64,000 nucleotides of DNA from NCBI RefSeq assembly GCF_032586175.1, contig NZ_JAWHTE010000003.1, forward strand, positions 1 through 64,000. The letters are read 5' to 3'. The DNA is from Ovoidimarina sediminis. GTDB lineage: Bacteria; Pseudomonadota; Alphaproteobacteria; Rhodobacterales; Rhodobacteraceae. Made by a program: the position numbers and the translations under genes. How positions within the stretch are numbered: the first letter of the stretch is position 1; each line of letters opens with the position of its first letter. This document shows, one piece after another, positions 35,725 to 44,314 of the stretch. The notes below the pieces were generated by a model. That model had not been told where the DNA came from. It made no database searches and saw nothing but the letters and a program-made list of their open reading frames with translations.

Positions 35725-36252
35725 ATGAACCTGCTCATCATCTACGGAACGGTCGAAGGCCAGACGCGCAAGATCGCAACCCACGTGGCGGATCTTGCAA
35801 AATCGCTCGGCCACAACGTCACCATGACCAACGCGGAAGAGACAAGCGAGGTCGATCTCGACGGGGTGGGCGCGGTGATCCTCGCCGCCTCGGTGCACCA
35901 GCGCCGCCACCCGCGCCATTTCGAGGCGCTGGTGCAGGGCGCGCGCGAAGGTCTGGCGGCCTGCCCCACCCTGATGATGTCCGTCAGCCTCAGCGCGGCC
36001 TTCCCCGAAGGACTGGAGGAGGCCGGGGAATACCTCACCGAGATGAAGATGCGCACAGGCTTCGAACCGGCAGAAACGCTTCTGGTCGCGGGCGCCATCA
36101 GGACCGATCACTACGATTACTTCTCGATGCAGGTGGTGCGCTTCGTGGTGATGCGCGGGCGGCCCTTCGATGCCTCCGCCGGAACCCACGAATTCACCGA
36201 CTGGAAGGCCGTGGACGCGCGCGTCACCGCGTTCCTCGAAAAGGCCGGCTGA
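35725..36252 (+). CDS. Flavodoxin-domain protein (HemG-like)
   Basis: A 175-residue protein with the FMN-binding loop IIYGTVEGQTRKIA at residues 5-18 and the HQRRHPRHF segment seen in HemG-type protoporphyrinogen oxidases. The C-terminal RTDHYDYFSMQVVRFVVMRG also fits. Rhodobacterales normally use other enzymes for this step, so it may be a redox protein of another kind. It stands alone after the permease. Confidence 0.75.
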   Translation: MNLLIIYGTVEGQTRKIATHVADLAKSLGHNVTMTNAEETSEVDLDGVGAVILAASVHQRRHPRHFEALVQGAREGLAACPTLMMSVSLSAAFPEGLEEAGEYLTEMKMRTGFEPAETLLVAGAIRTDHYDYFSMQVVRFVVMRGRPFDASAGTHEFTDWKAVDARVTAFLEKAG

Positions 36253-36345
36253 GCCGCGCGAACCGAAGACGAGGCTTGCAATAGGCCCGCTCTCCCGACA
36301 TATTCACATCTGCGAATAAGATCACGGGGATCGGGAGGAGAGCCC

Positions 36346-37245
36346 ATGTTCACACGCCGCGACATCCTTGGCGGGATGGCCGCCGCGCCGCTCTTCGGCC
36401 GCGCAGTTCACGCCCGCAGCCTCGGAACGGGCACGCTTACCACCGTAAGCGACGGCAACCTCGTCCTCCCCGCCCTTCCGATCCTCGACACGATGACCGA
36501 GGCCGACGCGGCGGCCTTCCTCGACCGCTACGGGCTTGAACGCGACCGCGCGACCCCGCCCTGCAACCTCGCCCTCTACCAGGACGGGACGAACACGGTG
36601 CTCTTCGATGCGGGCTCGGGCCCCGCCTTCATGCCCAGCGCTGGCATGATCGTCGACAGCCTCGACGCCGCGGGCGTCGCTCCCGAAGACATCACCCATG
36701 TCGTCTTCACCCATGCCCATCCCGATCACATCTGGGGGCTGATCGACGATTTCGACGAACCGCTCTTCTACAACGCCACGCACATGATGGGGCGCACGGA
36801 ATGGGATTTCTGGTGGGATCCGGCAACCGCCGACACCCTGTCCGAAGACCGCGTGTTCTTCGCCGTGGGCGCGAAACGGCGGATGGAATTCATCGAAGAC
36901 AGCGTGGTGCTCTTCGACGATGGCGCGGAAATCCTGCCCGGCATCGCCGCCGTCGCCACCCATGGCCATACCCCGGGGCACATGAGCTTCGAAATCCGGT
37001 CGGGCGGCGACAGCGCGATGGTGGTGGGCGATGCGATCGTGAACCATCACGTGGCCCTCGCCATGCCCGCCGCCCCCGGCGGCTCGGATCAGGATCCCGA
37101 CATGGCCGCGGCCACCCGGCTCCGGCTGATCGACAGGCTGGTGTCGGAAGACATGGCCCTTGTCGGCTTCCACCTCCCCGATGGCGGCATGGGCCGCATC
37201 ACCCCCGATGGCGACGGCTTCCGCTTCGTGCCGGAGGCGGGCTGA
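36346..37245 (+). CDS. Metallo-beta-lactamase-fold hydrolase, periplasmic (SoxG-like candidate)
   Basis: A 299-residue protein with a twin-arginine-type start (MFTRRDILGGMAAAPLFG). The zinc motif THAHPDHIWG is intact, with later ligands in THGHTPGH and VGDAIVNHH. It overlaps the SoxH-like gene by one base (TGATG), as expected for soxG-soxH pairs of Paracoccus-type clusters. The SoxG name rests on context; the reaction is unknown. Confidence 0.7.
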   Translation: MFTRRDILGGMAAAPLFGRAVHARSLGTGTLTTVSDGNLVLPALPILDTMTEADAAAFLDRYGLERDRATPPCNLALYQDGTNTVLFDAGSGPAFMPSAGMIVDSLDAAGVAPEDITHVVFTHAHPDHIWGLIDDFDEPLFYNATHMMGRTEWDFWWDPATADTLSEDRVFFAVGAKRRMEFIEDSVVLFDDGAEILPGIAAVATHGHTPGHMSFEIRSGGDSAMVVGDAIVNHHVALAMPAAPGGSDQDPDMAAATRLRLIDRLVSEDMALVGFHLPDGGMGRITPDGDGFRFVPEAG

Positions 37246-38186
37246 TGCGCTGGTTCGCCGCCCTCCTCCTCACCGCGACCATGGCCGTCGCGAGCGAGGA
37301 TATCCCCGATCAATACCCGGGCTCGCCCCTCTATTCGAAACCGGTCGAGGTGATCCCCCATGTCTGGTCGGCGATCGGCGCGACGGCACCGCCGACCTAT
37401 GAAAACTCGGGCCACAACAACAACCTCAGCTTCATCGTCACCGGCGACGGCGTGATCGTCATCAACGCGGGCGCGGCCTATGTGCTGGCGAAGGCGCTGC
37501 ACGAGGAAATCCGCAAGATCACCGACCAGCCGGTGAAACTCGTCATCAACGAAAACGGCCAGGGCCACGCCATGCTCGGCAACGCCTACTGGGCCGAACA
37601 GGGCGTCGATATCCTCGCCCATGCCGACGCGGCGGCGGAGTTCGCGGAGTACGGGCCCCAGATCCTCGAAGGCATGAAGCGCTACAACCGCGACAAGGCC
37701 GAAGGCAGCGATCTCACCGGCCCCTCCATCACCTTCGAGGATGAATACATCGTCGAAATGGGCGAATTCCGGATCGAGGTTCTGCACCTCGGGCCCGCCC
37801 ACTCGCCCGGCGACATCTCCGTCTGGCTGCCCGCCGAAAGCCTCGTGATCGCGGGCGACATGGCGTTTCACGAACGCCTCCTGCCGATTTTCGAACACAC
37901 CTACACCGCCGACTGGCTCGACACCTGGGATACGCGCTTCGAGGCGCTGAACGCCACCTACGTGATCCCCGGCCACGGCCACCCGACGAACATGGCGCAG
38001 GTCCGCCGCTACACACGCGATTACCTCGCCTACCTGCGCGCGCGGATCGGCGAACATCTGGAAGCGGGCGGCGATCTGGCAGACGCCTATTACGTCGATC
38101 AGTCGCCCTACGCCCATCTCGACACGTTCGAGGAACTGGCCACGAAGAACGCGGGCCGCGTCTACGAGCAGATGGAATTCGAATAG
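37245..38186 (+). CDS. soxH: SoxH-like metallo-beta-lactamase-fold protein
   Basis: A 313-residue periplasmic protein with a signal peptide (about residues 1-17). The place of the HxHxDH zinc motif reads NENGQGHAMLGN, keeping only the last His; GPAHSPGD, GDMAFHE and PGHGHPT provide the later ligands. SoxH is a common accessory of sox clusters, not needed for thiosulfate oxidation in Paracoccus. It is 14 kb from soxSR and convergent with the main sox operon. Confidence 0.75.
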   Translation: MRWFAALLLTATMAVASEDIPDQYPGSPLYSKPVEVIPHVWSAIGATAPPTYENSGHNNNLSFIVTGDGVIVINAGAAYVLAKALHEEIRKITDQPVKLVINENGQGHAMLGNAYWAEQGVDILAHADAAAEFAEYGPQILEGMKRYNRDKAEGSDLTGPSITFEDEYIVEMGEFRIEVLHLGPAHSPGDISVWLPAESLVIAGDMAFHERLLPIFEHTYTADWLDTWDTRFEALNATYVIPGHGHPTNMAQVRRYTRDYLAYLRARIGEHLEAGGDLADAYYVDQSPYAHLDTFEELATKNAGRVYEQMEFE

Positions 38187-38265
38187 GGCCGCCAGCCGAA
38201 GAAAGGAACGCCCGGGCGCCCCGGGGCGGATGTGCCGGAACGGCATTCATGAACCCGTCGAAAAC

Positions 38266-38280
38266 CGGAATGATATTCCG
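38266..38280. promoter_or_regulatory. Palindrome CGGAAT-GAT-ATTCCG upstream of a YeeE transporter
   Basis: A perfect six-base inverted repeat with three-base spacer, about 100 bases before the transporter gene at 38381. It does not match the SoxR form exactly. It may be an operator. Confidence 0.35.
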
Positions 38281-38380
38281 AAACAGTCAATTCAGGCGGT
38301 CTTTCGTCCTTCTCACCTCCCTTGACGACGCATAACATAGAACGCATGTCCCAATCGCTTGGTCGAATGGGATATGCGAC

Positions 38381-39427
38381 ATGCTGCTGGAAACACTGGA
38401 TCTCGGGCTTGAAACCCGCACGCTTCACCTGATCGCGGGGCTCCTTCTGGGGCTCGTCTTCGGCGTGGCCGCACAGATCTCCCGCTTCTGCCTCCGCCGC
38501 GCCGTCGCGGGCGCCCCGGAAGAACGCGGCTCGGCGGCCGCCGTCTGGGTCACCGGCCTCGCCGCCGCGATCCTGGGCTTCGCCGCCGCACAGTCCTTCG
38601 GGGTCATCGCGCTCGACGATCACCGCTTCCTGTCGCCGTCCCTCCCCGTGGCCGCCATCGCCCTCGGTGGCCTGGCCTTCGGCGCGGGGATGGTGCTGAC
38701 CCGGGGCTGCGTCTCGCGGCTCACGGTTCTCTCCGCCACCGGCAACCTTCGCGCGGTCACCGTGCTTCTGGCCTTCGCAGTCACGGCGCATGCCACGCTG
38801 AAAGGCGTGCTGGCCCCGGTCCGCACCACGATCGGGTCGGTCAGCGTAGATCTGCCCGTCGGCACGCTGGCCGAGATCCCCTTCGGCCTCGCCGCGCTGG
38901 CCGCCGCCGCCACCGTGCTGGCCGCGTTCCTCGCGCTGCGCTCCGGCGCGAAGCCCCTGCAACTCGCCCTCGGCGCGGTCGTGGGCCTCGTCGCGGTGGG
39001 CGGCTGGATGGCCACAAGCACGCTTCTCTTCGACGAATTCGAACCGCTGCCCGTGCAGACCGCCGCCTTCACCCTGCCGTGGAGCGACAGCCTGTTCTGG
39101 GTCATCGCCTCCACCGCGATTCCCGCGGGCTTCGGCGTGGGCTTCATCGGCGGCGTCCTCGGCGGCAGCTTCCTCAGCGCCGCGGCCCGGGGCGAGTTGC
39201 AGCTGCAAAGCTTCAGCGCACCGGCCGAAACCCTGCGCTATGTCTCGGGCGGCGTCCTGATGGGCGTGGGCGGCGTGCTCGCGGGCGGCTGCACGGTGGG
39301 CGCGGGCCTTTCGGGCACCGCGACGGGCAGCCTCGCGGCGCTTCTCGCGCTCGCCTCCATCATCGCGGGCGGCTGGGCCGTCGCCCGGCTTCAGACCGGG
39401 GCTCAGGGCGTTCTGACGACCGCCTGA
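38381..39427 (+). CDS. YeeE/YedE family sulfur-compound transporter
   Basis: A 348-residue membrane protein with about nine hydrophobic segments. Three conserved Cys motifs are present: RFCLRRA near residue 36, TRGCVSRL near 108 and GGCTVGAGLSG near 306. In the TsuA relatives such cysteines pass thiosulfate through the membrane. It is paralogous to the next gene and ends 25 bases inside it on the opposite strand. Confidence 0.85.
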   Translation: MLLETLDLGLETRTLHLIAGLLLGLVFGVAAQISRFCLRRAVAGAPEERGSAAAVWVTGLAAAILGFAAAQSFGVIALDDHRFLSPSLPVAAIALGGLAFGAGMVLTRGCVSRLTVLSATGNLRAVTVLLAFAVTAHATLKGVLAPVRTTIGSVSVDLPVGTLAEIPFGLAALAAAATVLAAFLALRSGAKPLQLALGAVVGLVAVGGWMATSTLLFDEFEPLPVQTAAFTLPWSDSLFWVIASTAIPAGFGVGFIGGVLGGSFLSAAARGELQLQSFSAPAETLRYVSGGVLMGVGGVLAGGCTVGAGLSGTATGSLAALLALASIIAGGWAVARLQTGAQGVLTTA

Positions 39428-40473
39428 CTACCGCTGCCCATGAGAAGCCGGTGCGTCACCATCGCACCGGCCCACATCGCGAAGGCCGCAACCCAGGCGG
39501 TCAGCGAAAACACCGATCCGCCCGACATGCCCGCGCCCACGGCACAGCCCCCGGCCAGCATGGCGCCGAACCCCATGAGGCAGGCGCCCAGCAGGTAACG
39601 CTCCATCGGCGTGTCGGGGCCGAACCGCTCGATCCTGAACTCGCGGCGGAACACCGCCATGGCGAAGGATCCCAGCATCACGCCGGGCACCAGCCCCACG
39701 CCGAAACTCGCGGGCATCCTGGGCGCGGTGACAAGGCCCATCAGCGTATCGGTCGAGGGGCCGGTGAAGGTGATCGAGGCCACGGGCACGATCTCGAACG
39801 AGGCCTGCGAAATCCAGTAGGTCATCCCCCAGCCCAGGCCCACCGCAACCCCGACGATGGCCCCGGCCACCGCCCGCCCCGGCTCCACCCTGCAGAACGC
39901 CGCATAGCCCACGGCAAGCATCAGGGCCGCGGCCGCAAACAGCGCCGCGCCCCCGTGCCCGGCCCCCAGCATCGCCAGAAGATCGCGCCCCGTCCCGCCC
40001 GGCACCGTCCAAAGCGCCGAAAGCGCCTCGCGCGGCCGGGCCAGAACCCCGCTCAACGCCGCCTGCGCCACAAGCGTCAGCACGAGGCCCGACACCAGCG
40101 CCCGCAGGTTCCCGGTCGAGGCCAGCACCAGCAAACGGCTCGCACAGCCCCGCGCAAGGATCATGCCCGCGCCGAACATCAGCCCGCCGATCACCGCGCC
40201 CGACAGGCTGCCGGTGGCGGCAAGCTGCCGCGCCTCGTCCACGTCAAGCCAGCCCGCGACGATCGCCGCCTGCACGCTCAGCACCGCGGAAAAGAAGGCG
40301 ATCAGCCAGATCGCAAGGCTCGGGCCCGGCCGGCCCGAGGCCACCTCCACCGTCGCCGCGCGCAGGCAGAACCGCGATCGCTGGGCCGCCGCGCCGAAGA
40401 TCACGCCGACAACGGCCCCGGAGAGCATCAGCGTGCCCCCGTCCCCCAGACTATCGATCAGCGCCTCGAGCAT
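39403..40473 (-). CDS. YeeE/YedE family sulfur-compound transporter (paralogue)
   Basis: A 356-residue membrane protein with the same Cys motifs as its neighbour: RFCLRAA, ARGCASRL and GGCAVGAGMSG. The two share long stretches (for example GLMFGAGMILARGC against GLAFGAGMVLTRGC). It lies 54 bases after the DUF302 gene, on the sox strand, and probably ends that operon. A role in thiosulfate or sulfane-sulfur uptake is inferred. Confidence 0.85.
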   Translation of the reverse strand: MLEALIDSLGDGGTLMLSGAVVGVIFGAAAQRSRFCLRAATVEVASGRPGPSLAIWLIAFFSAVLSVQAAIVAGWLDVDEARQLAATGSLSGAVIGGLMFGAGMILARGCASRLLVLASTGNLRALVSGLVLTLVAQAALSGVLARPREALSALWTVPGGTGRDLLAMLGAGHGGAALFAAAALMLAVGYAAFCRVEPGRAVAGAIVGVAVGLGWGMTYWISQASFEIVPVASITFTGPSTDTLMGLVTAPRMPASFGVGLVPGVMLGSFAMAVFRREFRIERFGPDTPMERYLLGACLMGFGAMLAGGCAVGAGMSGGSVFSLTAWVAAFAMWAGAMVTHRLLMGSGSQAVVRTP

Positions 40474-40527
40474 CGGATCTCCGCAGCCCCTGCGCAGCCG
40501 CCGCCCGGTGCGCGCTCGGGCCTCGGC

Positions 40528-40959
40528 CTATTCGGCCACGGCCTCCTCGATGATCTCGTCAAGCATCGCTTCCACCCGGTCCATCACCCCGTCGGGATAG
40601 TCGCGCCGCCCCACCATCACGCCATCCCCCGTCTCGGCGACGAAGATGCCATAGGGGCATTCGGCGATGTTCATCGGGTCGGCTTCCATCATCTCGCGGC
40701 TGACCACGGCGGAACAGAAGACGAAGATATCGGCCGCCTTGAAAAGCTCGGTGTCGCTGCCGACATCGGCCCCGGTCCGGTTCAGCATGTCGCCCACGTG
40801 GCTGACATAATCGATCACCAGACCCGCGCCGACGATCGCGCTTTCCACCGCGAAGGTCGCGTCTTCGAAGCTGCCGTCGAAAGGTTTCACCATCGGCTCA
40901 CCGGCGCTCGCGGCAACCGGCAAACCCAAGGCACAAGCGAAGAAAAAAGAGCGTAGCAT
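40528..40959 (-). CDS. DUF302 family periplasmic protein
   Basis: A 143-residue protein with a signal peptide (MLRSFFFACALGLPVAASAG). The ATG at 40959 is nine bases after AGGAGG; an ATG three codons earlier directly abuts the site. The core SFEDATFAVESAIVGAGLV and the later ECPYGIFV fit DUF302, a small alpha/beta family often found with sulfur or heme genes. It lies between soxF and the YeeE gene, so a sulfur role is inferred. Confidence 0.8.
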   Translation of the reverse strand: MLRSFFFACALGLPVAASAGEPMVKPFDGSFEDATFAVESAIVGAGLVIDYVSHVGDMLNRTGADVGSDTELFKAADIFVFCSAVVSREMMEADPMNIAECPYGIFVAETGDGVMVGRRDYPDGVMDRVEAMLDEIIEEAVAE

Positions 40960-41046
40960 TCTGTCCATCCTCCTCTACGCATACCCTTGCCCGAAAACGC
41001 GGTGCGCGCCTTGATACAGATCAGCCGCGCGCCCCCGAAGGCAGGG

Positions 41047-42312
41047 TTATCCAAACATGTCGGTGGTGATCCCCGTGTACCAGCCTTCCGATTCCATATA
41101 GGTGGCCCGGCGCACCTCGGCGCTTTCGCCGGTCTGGCTCACGAAACCGTCGACCTTGGCGATCTTCTCTTCCGTCGCCTCGTAGGTCGCGCCCACCTTC
41201 ACGCCATCCTCGGTCGCGATCAGCGACCAGCAGGTATTGGCGAATTTCGCCGGGAACACCCGCGATCCGGTCAGCGCGCCCCGCACGGCATTCGCGCACA
41301 CCTTGGCCTGGCTGTTCGCCGAGAAGCCCGATTTCGGCATATCGCCCTGAAGCGCGGAATCGCCCAGCACATAGATATCCGGATCGGCCTTCGATGACAT
41401 GTCGGCGGCGTTCACCGGCGCCCAGTTGCCGTCCGTGACACCCGCGATCTCGGCGATCCGGCCCGCCTTCATCGCCGGGATCACGTTGCAGACATCCACC
41501 TCCGTCACCTCGCCGTCGATCGTCAGCGTCATCGCCGCGGGATCGACCGAAACGATATCGCCGCCGAAATCCGGCCCGATCCGCTCGATCATCCCGCCGT
41601 AATGGGCCATCCAGCCTTCTTCGAACAGCGCCTGCTTGGAAAAGCTCTCCTTCGGATCCGCGATCAGGATCTTGGCCGTCGGATTGTTGGTCTTCAGGTA
41701 ATGCGCCACCATCGAGATCCGCTCATAGGGCCCCGGCGGGCAGCGATAGGGGTTCGGCGGGGCCACCATTGCGAAGGTGCCGCCCTCGGGCATCGCCAAA
41801 AGCTGCGCCTTCAGAAGCTCCGATTGCGACCCGCCCTTGTAGGCATGCGGCATCGCGTTCTGCGCGGTCACGTCCCAGCCCTCGACCGATCCGTCGACGA
41901 AATCGATCCCGGGCGACAGGATCAGCTTGTCATATCCGATGGTCGATCCCCCGGCGAGGCTCACGGTCTTCGCATCCCGGTCGACGCCCACCGCCCAGTC
42001 ATGGACGACGTTGACGCCAAACTCGCCCGCCAGCGTGCCGTAGCTGTGGCCAAGCTCCTCCATCGTCTTGAACCCGCCCAGGTAGAGGTTGGTGAAGAAA
42101 CAGGTGTAATAGACCCGCGTGGGCTCGATCAGCACCACCTCGATCTCGCCATCCGAATCCTTCGCGATGTACCGCGCGGCGGTCGCCCCGCCACAGCCGC
42201 CGCCCACCACGACGACCCGCGGTGTGCCATGCCCGGCGGCATGCACCATGGGCGCGGCAAGGCTCGAGGCCGCAACGGCGGTTCCGATGAATGTCCGTCT
42301 GTCCAGTGTCAT
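41047..42312 (-). CDS. soxF: Flavocytochrome c sulfide dehydrogenase flavoprotein, SoxF
   Basis: A 421-residue FAD protein exported by the twin-arginine path (LDRRTFIGTAVAASS). The dinucleotide motif VVVVGGGCGGATAARYI is near residues 33-49. The redox Cys pair region RVYYTCFFTN and a late NTCWSL are visible. With SoxE it oxidises sulfide to sulfur. The start was placed at 42312 after a GGGAGGA site; the longer open frame overlaps soxE. Confidence 0.93.
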   Translation of the reverse strand: MTLDRRTFIGTAVAASSLAAPMVHAAGHGTPRVVVVGGGCGGATAARYIAKDSDGEIEVVLIEPTRVYYTCFFTNLYLGGFKTMEELGHSYGTLAGEFGVNVVHDWAVGVDRDAKTVSLAGGSTIGYDKLILSPGIDFVDGSVEGWDVTAQNAMPHAYKGGSQSELLKAQLLAMPEGGTFAMVAPPNPYRCPPGPYERISMVAHYLKTNNPTAKILIADPKESFSKQALFEEGWMAHYGGMIERIGPDFGGDIVSVDPAAMTLTIDGEVTEVDVCNVIPAMKAGRIAEIAGVTDGNWAPVNAADMSSKADPDIYVLGDSALQGDMPKSGFSANSQAKVCANAVRGALTGSRVFPAKFANTCWSLIATEDGVKVGATYEATEEKIAKVDGFVSQTGESAEVRRATYMESEGWYTGITTDMFG

Positions 42313-42338
42313 TGATATCCTCCCACGATCTGAATGAC

Positions 42339-43055
42339 TTACGGGCCAAGACCCTCGAAATACGCCGCCAGGGCGGCAATCTCTTCCGGCGACAGGCGTC
42401 CGGCGATCATCTGCATCACCGGGTTCAGCCGCACCCCGTCGCGATAGGCATGCATCGCGACCACGAAATCCTCCTCCGGCCAGCTGACGATCGACGGGAT
42501 GCCGGCATCCCCCCCGCTCGCCTGGTGGCAGGTCGTGCATTCCGACGACAGGTACTCACCGTACTCGGCATCTCCTTCGAGCGCGAGGATCGCGGGGTCA
42601 ACGCTGTGATCGGTGCCCCGCGCGGTCGGATCGGCCTCGGGGATATCCGAAGGATTGGCCGAGAAGAGCCGCAGATAGGCCAGAAGATCCGCGCGCTCTG
42701 CGGCATCCTTCATGCCGGGATAGCTCATCCGCGTGCCCGACGCGAAGGTGCGCGGGTTCTCGATATAGGCGTCCAGCGTATCGGCATGCCATTCGATCCC
42801 GTTCGCCCCCACCCGGGCGAGGCTTTTCGAATAGCGGAAGTCGTCCAAACTCCCCGCCCTGCGGCCGAAGAGGCCGTTCAGGTGCGGGCCGATCCGGTGC
42901 CGCGCGCCCTGCCCCACCTCGTGGCACCCGGCGCATTCGGCGAACAGGCGCTCGCCGTTCTCAACCGATCCGGTCTCGGCGGCATGGGCGGCGGAGACAC
43001 CTGACAGAAACGCCAGCGCGGCGCCTCTTGTCAGGGCCCCCGCCCGGGCCCTCAT
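42339..43055 (-). CDS. soxE: Diheme c-type cytochrome SoxE
   Basis: A 238-residue periplasmic cytochrome with a signal peptide and two heme sites, CAGCH and CTTCH. The start at 43055 overlaps the soxD stop by four bases (ATGA). It accepts electrons from SoxF in the flavocytochrome complex. Length and the two-domain layout fit SoxE. Confidence 0.88.
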   Translation of the reverse strand: MRARAGALTRGAALAFLSGVSAAHAAETGSVENGERLFAECAGCHEVGQGARHRIGPHLNGLFGRRAGSLDDFRYSKSLARVGANGIEWHADTLDAYIENPRTFASGTRMSYPGMKDAAERADLLAYLRLFSANPSDIPEADPTARGTDHSVDPAILALEGDAEYGEYLSSECTTCHQASGGDAGIPSIVSWPEEDFVVAMHAYRDGVRLNPVMQMIAGRLSPEEIAALAAYFEGLGP

Positions 43056-44314
43056 CCCCCGGCCGCGCGGAGGTAGGCAATCATCGCCTCGATCTCGTCC
43101 TCGCTTTTCAGCCCGGCGAAGGACATCTTCGTGCCGCTCATGTAATCGCGCGGCGCCGCCAGGAAGGCCGACAGGCTCTCCTCGTCCCAGACCCGGCCCT
43201 CGTCGGCGGCGGACTGGAAGGTGCCGGAATAGCGGAACCCGTCGATCCCGCCGATCGTCCGGCCCATCACGCCGTTCAGATGCGGGCCAGAGCGGTTCTT
43301 CGCCCCTTCGCCGATCTGGTGGCAGGCGGCGCATTTCTTGAACCCTTTCTCACCTTCAGCCACCAGCGCCGGGTCCGGTCCGGCCGCGGCCATCTCGGTG
43401 TCCGCCTCGGCGGCAGGGGCGGCAGAAGCTTCCTCGAACACCTCTTCCGCCTCGGCGGCCGCCTCTTCGGTATCGGGCGTCACATCGAGGAACGAGGCGC
43501 GCTTGGTGATCTCCACGCTCTCCTTGCAGCCTTCCATGCAAGGCTCCTGGCTCAGAACCGGATATTCCGTCTCGGCCCGGTCATCCACGAAGAAGCCATC
43601 GGCATTGTACATCGAGACTTCGGTGAAGTTCTCGTGGCTCAGCTCGAAATCGTCATCCACCATGTTGTTCGAATAAAGGATATAGGCGGTGATCGCGTAA
43701 ACCTCGTCATCGGTCAGCGTCTGCGCCGCGCCGAAGGGCATCGAACGGTGCACGTAATCCCAGACCGTCGACAGGTGCGGCCAGTACGACCCCACCGTCT
43801 TCACCGGGTCGCGGTCGTCCAGCGTGTCGAACCCGCCCGCCAGCACCGGCCAGTTGCCTACGCCCTCGGCGAATTCGCCGTGGCAGGCCGCGCATTTCTC
43901 GGAAAACACTTCCTCGCCGGTCCAGACGTCGCCACGCCCCTCGGGCAGGCCCCGCCCGTCGGGCAGAACGTCGACATTCCAGGCCGCGATCTCTTCGGGC
44001 AGGGCCGCGCGACCCAGGCCATATCCGTCCGCGCGCTCCGGCACGGGGGCGTTGACGGTGCCGCCGCTCGCCAGCCGCACTTCCGCCTCCGCCTGTATCT
44101 CGGCAATCCGCGCGTCAAGCTCGGCGGCCCGCGCCGCCGCCTCGCTCGCGCCTTCGGCGGCCGCGCCTGCCTGCGCCTCGGCCGCCTCTGCTCGTTGTTC
44201 CAGCCGCTCGATCTTGTCCGCGCCGTAATCGCGCGAGGCCACGCCATAGGCGACCCCGACCATCAGCGCGAACCCCCCGATTGCGGGGATGATGACGTTA
44301 GGAGATTTCGACAT
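43052..44314 (-). CDS. soxD: Sulfane dehydrogenase cytochrome subunit SoxD
   Basis: A 420-residue diheme cytochrome c anchored or exported through an N-terminal helix (about residues 8-22). Heme sites are CAACHGEF and CAACHQIG. An Ala/Glu-rich linker separates the two domains. With SoxC it takes six electrons from SoxY-bound sulfane sulfur. It overlaps soxC by 17 bases. Confidence 0.92.
   Translation of the reverse strand: MSKSPNVIIPAIGGFALMVGVAYGVASRDYGADKIERLEQRAEAAEAQAGAAAEGASEAAARAAELDARIAEIQAEAEVRLASGGTVNAPVPERADGYGLGRAALPEEIAAWNVDVLPDGRGLPEGRGDVWTGEEVFSEKCAACHGEFAEGVGNWPVLAGGFDTLDDRDPVKTVGSYWPHLSTVWDYVHRSMPFGAAQTLTDDEVYAITAYILYSNNMVDDDFELSHENFTEVSMYNADGFFVDDRAETEYPVLSQEPCMEGCKESVEITKRASFLDVTPDTEEAAAEAEEVFEEASAAPAAEADTEMAAAGPDPALVAEGEKGFKKCAACHQIGEGAKNRSGPHLNGVMGRTIGGIDGFRYSGTFQSAADEGRVWDEESLSAFLAAPRDYMSGTKMSFAGLKSEDEIEAMIAYLRAAGG

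Noticed and set aside
39079..40956. A 625-residue plus-strand open frame
   Set aside because: It crosses both YeeE genes and DUF302 in a non-coding frame.
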